From the NCBI RefSeq assembly GCF_037893015.1, contig NC_133660.1, forward strand, positions 285,235,078 through 285,299,077: a stretch of 64,000 bases of DNA, read 5' to 3'. The DNA comes from Macrotis lagotis. Lineage: Eukaryota > Chordata > Mammalia > Peramelemorphia > Peramelidae. The position numbers and the translations under genes were made by a program. Below are positions 59,780 to 64,000 of the stretch, piece by piece. The stretch's first letter is position 1, and every line of letters starts with the position of its first letter. The notes beneath the pieces were generated by a model that was not told the origin of the DNA, searched no databases, and saw only the letters and a program-made list of their open reading frames with translations.

Positions 59780-60440
59780 CACTGCTTCTCAATCACCTTT
59801 GGATTCAAATATAAAGTCCTCTGTTTATCATTGAAATCCCTGCATGGAAGGGTGGCTAGGTGGTGCAATGGATAGATTACTAACACTGGAGTCAGGAAAT
59901 TTAAGTTCAAATTCAGTCTCAGACACTTAATACTTACCTAGCTGTGTGGCCCTGGGCAAGCCACTTAGCCCCATTTGCCTCACAAAAAAAAAAAACCCTA
60001 CCAAAAAAAAAGGAAAAGAAATCCCTTCATGGCCTGAGTTTACAGTCTTCTGCCAACTAATTTACTACCTCATACTTTTAGCTTGAGTGATATTTGATTC
60101 TTTGTTATTCCTTTCCATGAGATTTTGCCCCTGAAGACTTGAGGTCCTCTCTCTGCTGTCCCCCATGCCTGAAATTGTCTTCCTCTTCATCTCTGCTTCT
60201 TTCAAGTTCCATCTCAAAGCCCATTATCTAGAGGTAGCTTTCTCCAGTTCTCTTGAACTATGCTGCCTTCCTTCTGCTGGTCATTTCCACTTCATCCTTT
60301 CTCTAACTTGTATACCAGAGGTCTTTTCTTCTTGTCTCCCCCCTTAGAAGTGTGAGTTGATGGAGAGCGCCATTGGTTGCCTTTCTTTGTCTTCTCAGTG
60401 TCTATCATGTACTGAAGTGCTTCATAAATGATGCCTAGCA
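59780..60440 (+). repeat. L2-like 3' segment (copy 2), split by a SINE
   Basis: Homologue of 55440-55930, interrupted by the SINE at about 59849-60017. Confidence 0.5.
59849..60017 (+). mobile_element. tRNA-derived marsupial SINE in duplication copy 2
   Basis: Head GGTGGCTAGGTGGTGC, long A-rich tail, flanked by GAAATCCCTGCATGG and GAAATCCCTTCATGG. The matching place in copy 1 (about 55510) has only the single target. Confidence 0.93.
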
Positions 60441-61344
60441 TTTCTGTCATCCACTTGGAAAGGGGGAGGGAGGACGGAAGTATTGAGAAACTGCTCTTCC
60501 ACTCCCTCCACCAGGATCCTGGAAAAAAAAATGTGGATGTTATCTGTATGCTAAGACAATTGGCCATTGACTAGTGATGTTAAACAGAAATCTTAAAAAG
60601 GAAATATAAAACAACCTGAAAGCAAGATAAAGGTCAGTGCTGCAAGTCCTACCAGGTCTGAAATGTTTCCATTACCTTGAAGAAAGGAGTCTGTATAGAT
60701 TTCCATTTTACTCAATTGGGAGAGCCACTTCTTTATATTTTGGGATTGGTCTAAAGCATTTTCTAGTTAGATCACAGAATCCTTGTTGCTGATTCTGCTC
60801 CAGATCATGTAGGGTCCCCAACCACCCATGGGTTAGTGGGTCAATATGAGGGCCAGCTGGAACAGGTCCTTAGTGGCATGGTTGCTCAGAACTTGTGAGT
60901 CCATCAGCCAACTGATGGACAATTCAGGGTCCTTTTGGGGGGATATTTTATTTTATATTTCCCAGTACAAGTTATGTGAGCTTTTCAACATTCATTTTTT
61001 TTGCAGATTTATGCGTTATACATTTTTCTACTTCCCCCTTTTACCCACCCATTCCCCCCTTGGAAGGGAACAATCTGGTAACAGTTGCACAAGCACATTT
61101 GTGTCAAACATATTTATTATATACTAGTCATTTTATTTAAGAGAAATTAGGACTAAGGGGAAGAAAGAAAACCATGAGAAATGAAGGAAAATCACGAGGA
61201 AAGTCTGAAAAGTGAATATAGTATATATTCAATTTCTGGGGTTTTTTTCCATTGGATATGAATGACCTTGTCCATAACAGGTCTCCCAAGGTTATCCTTC
61301 ATGTCTGAACTGCTGGGAAAGCTGCATCCATCATCATTGATTAA

Positions 61345-61620
61345 CTCATATTCTTCCTATTAAAGTATACAATATTTTCTTGATTCTGCTCCCTTCACTC
61401 AGCCTCAGTTCATGTAATTCTTCCCATACGTCTCTAAAGTCTAGTCATTCCTGACTTCTTATGGAACAATAGAACTCCATAACAGATCTATACTATAACA
61501 TATTCAGCCACTTCCTAATCAATGGACAACACATGAATTTCCAATTCTTTACTGTTACAAAAAGAGCTGGTATAAAATCATTTGAACTTTACACAGGATC
61601 TTAATTAGAGAATATTTGTA
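61345..61620 (-). mobile_element. Old L1 3' fragment
   Basis: CTCCCTTCACTCAGCCTCAG and TCAATGGACAACACATGAAT are antisense L1 ORF2-tail motifs. It starts at the end of duplication copy 2. Confidence 0.65.
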
Positions 61621-61739
61621 CTCCCAGGGCTTCTCCTTTCAAATCTGGAGCTCTTTTCAGTAAAGACCTGCCATACATCATAGGCACAAAATGACTTCTA
61701 TGAGGCGGGTATAAGAAAGTCCACTCACTCATTTCAGGA

Positions 61740-61960
61740 AAATCTATCAATCAACAAAGCAACAAGTATGTATTCCGTGGTGACTATGTGCCCAGATCTT
61801 CACCTGGAGCTGGGATTACAATATGAAGAGCAAAACTTTCCTTGTACTGAAGGAGTTTACATTGTAAATAGGAAACAGGAAGGACTTTCATAAATTCATG
61901 CAACATAAATACAATGTAAATTAATACAAGTAAACCCAAAGCAATTGAATCCAAGGTAGT
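61740..61960 (-). repeat. Ancient L2/CR1-like repeat
   Basis: CAACAAGTATGTATTCCGTG, GGGATTACAATATGAAGAGC and GAAGGAGTTTACATTGTAAA correspond to the start of the family at 13620. Confidence 0.45.
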
Positions 61961-64000
61961 TTATGAAAGAAGAATGTCTAAGAAAGCAAAGTTGATTCTT
62001 TCCCCATCTTCCATACCCTATGATTGTCTAACTGTAGAAACCATAACAGTATATTTTACTTTGTTACCCAAAGTTTTCTAGTTCATTGAAATTGTTGGAA
62101 ATACCAAGAGATTAGCAATTAAATAGAATATTAATAAGGTTACAAGAGAACACAGCCTCTGTTTAAATATAAGGAGTATTGTCTACCTGTGGGTTGGACA
62201 TGACCAAAAATTAGCATGGGCTCTGATTATGTCTGGGAAAAAAATTGATGAAGGGGGAAACTTCCATCCCACTTTCTATCTCAGGGATACAACAATTTAT
62301 TCAGGCCAGGAGCAAAAGTTTCCTGTACCCTATTGAGCTGGCCTGGCATGAAAGGATCTATCTACATGTGTCACAGACCCCAAACTCACATTGAATTGAC
62401 ATAAACTGATAGATTATGTGAAATTGTTGTTCATGTGAATAACACGTCAAGAAATGTCTCATGGGGCAAATATTCAACTTCATCTTTTCTTGCTACTAGG
62501 AATCTAATGAAGAAATGATCTTGCAGGTTCTGCCTCAGGGATGGATTTAAAAAAAAACAACAGAATCCAGGGCAAGACCAGAATAGAAGATATTTCTTCC
62601 CCTATCACTATGTTAAAGATGGCTATCAATAGGCCAATGCACCCAGAAAGAGAAAGAAACTTGAATAGTTTTAAAACTTAAGGTCTAAAGTATCGACTGT
62701 GATTAAAGAAAGGGATTAAAAGAAGGTTACCCTAGTTCTCACAAGTCATAGCGATGGATTCATCAGTCATTCCTAATAGGTCCCCCCCGCTCACAAGATT
62801 CATAGAAACATGACCTTAGACCCTGAACCCATTTATGGGACTCCTTGTTGTAGCGATGAATGCTCTGCTCTTATTGAGTGGTAAGGAAAAGTTGTCTAGA
62901 GTCACAGAGGTCCCAAAATCTTTAGTAAACAACAAGAATTCCAACTTGAGTGCTCTGAGAATTTCTGAATTACAGTTTCAAGAAGAAAGATGGAAGAGGT
63001 GAACTCTATCTCAACTGGCTGAAGGAAGACTCTGAGAAGCCATTAGAGAAACCAGCAACCTCCATCACTTTGTTCTTTAAGTTTGCTACATTATAGACTT
63101 CTAGAAGTCTCCCTTGAGCGAGCTCAAGAATTGTCTCTGGCTGAGACTCTCTTGTGGAATTCATATTAGGTGCTTTGGCATCCCCCTTCCTCCCAATAAT
63201 GAAAAAAGTACCAGTAGTAAGAATGAACTAGTTCATATGCCCTAAACTAATAGCATTTAAGAGAACAGAGATCGAATTCTTCACCCATATCTTGTCTCAC
63301 TGAGGAGGAGAGAAACGATCACTGGTCCCAATTTTCTGCATCTTCTCTTGGGAAGAATGAAAGTGTCCCTTGGAGAATGATGGGGGTCAAAATGGCAAGA
63401 GACCCTTTGGGACAGTCACCCAGTGACTCACCCATGTTACAGGTCAGGGAACAGGCCTAACTCACACGTGAAACCCTCCTTTATAAAAGACCTTGGTGAA
63501 AGATGATTCAGAAAATTGAGAATGTAGACTGCTCTCCTAGAAAGTTTAGCACCAAATACTGTTGTGTTGCCCTCATTATATAGGAAACATTTGATGTTTT
63601 GGGTTTTTAAAGGAACAAGCATGCCTGGATACATCAAAATCACTTTGGAATGCCCAGAACATATAGTTGGTGTCACAAAGTGGAAGGATGTTTGAAGGTT
63701 TCAAATTCCAAAATTCAATCTGCATCAATGGAAGATTTAGCTTTGATTCTAATCATTGCATTCCATTTAGGATTAAAGGACACTATAACCAATGGATTGG
63801 GACACATGGCTTGTACAACTTGATCCTTCATGAAGCTTCTGGAAAGAATGCTGAAGGGAAGCATCAAGAGCCTCAACTTTTGAAGAAGATTCAGAGATCT
63901 TTGAGTTTTCTTTGATACCAGAGTAGAATTTGGAAAGTGTTGCTAAGTCTGAAGATTAGCAAGAGGACAAATTAGTGGCCATTGTATGAATGAGATGTAG
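61960..64000. other. Unannotated interval
   Basis: No exon or recognised mobile element. Frames at 63437-63676 (minus) and 63667-63915 (plus) have no identifiable features. Confidence 0.5.

Larger units (their letters stand above)
56788..61340 (+). repeat. Tandem duplication copy 2
   Basis: Head-to-tail second copy, ending TGCATCCATCATCATT at 61340, after which sequence diverges. It is continuous where copy 1 is broken by L1s, and carries two SINE insertions (59236-59388 and about 59849-60017) that copy 1 lacks. Confidence 0.9.

Noticed and set aside
46143..61340. Possible endogenous retrovirus in the duplicated block
   Set aside because: The RT motifs and 3' ends are those of RTE and L1; no LTR pair, gag or protease was seen.
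63667..63915. 82-codon ORF near the right edge
   Set aside because: No domain, splice context or homology I can recognise; length is within chance for this window.

Overview
The window is vertebrate genomic DNA, almost certainly from a marsupial. The intron-split protein-coding gene, CpG island, dense LINE/SINE content and decayed retrotransposon reading frames exclude a prokaryote. About 25 copies of a tRNA-derived SINE (starting GGGGCAGCTAGGTGG, ending CCATTGCCTTGCAAAAA) have the form I associate with marsupial WSINE1/MAR1-type elements, and an RTE/BovB LINE and L1s of marsupial type lie beside them. The young SINE form suggests an Australian lineage, perhaps a dasyurid; that is recognition from memory, not a database result.

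The only confidently identified intact gene is LGALS12 (galectin-12), on the minus strand from 36546 to 26599. All nine coding exons can be read with consensus splice sites and matching phases, giving 315 codons. They include 39-bp and 27-bp micro-exons, an N-terminal lectin domain with all galectin ligand residues, and a divergent C-terminal domain. A terminal coding exon of an unidentified coiled-coil protein lies on the plus strand at 25045-25319, convergent with LGALS12. A CpG island with GC and CCAAT boxes at 9.4-9.85 kb may be the promoter of that or another plus-strand gene; the link is not shown.

At 41.9-40.7 kb, minus strand, is a relic of a T-box transcription factor: the end of the T-box followed by about 380 codons of C-terminal region in one frame, broken only by two in-frame stops. 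Part of it is copied at 21.19-21.45 kb, and its extreme C-terminus is tandemly repeated at 40.0-40.3 kb.

From 42.65 to 61.34 kb lies a head-to-tail tandem duplication of about 4.1 kb carrying an RTE/BovB LINE fragment. Copy 1 (42655-56787) is split by a nested stack: RTE, then an L1 3' fragment, then an old L1, then a full-length younger L1 (45501-52654), then a SINE. Copy 2 (56788-61340) lacks the nested L1s but has two SINEs of its own, so each copy preserves the empty sites of the other and insertion order can be read directly.

The rest (0-9 kb, 10-20 kb, 61-64 kb) is old LINE, L2-like and SINE sequence with no gene I can support. I found no CRISPR array, operon or other non-eukaryotic system.
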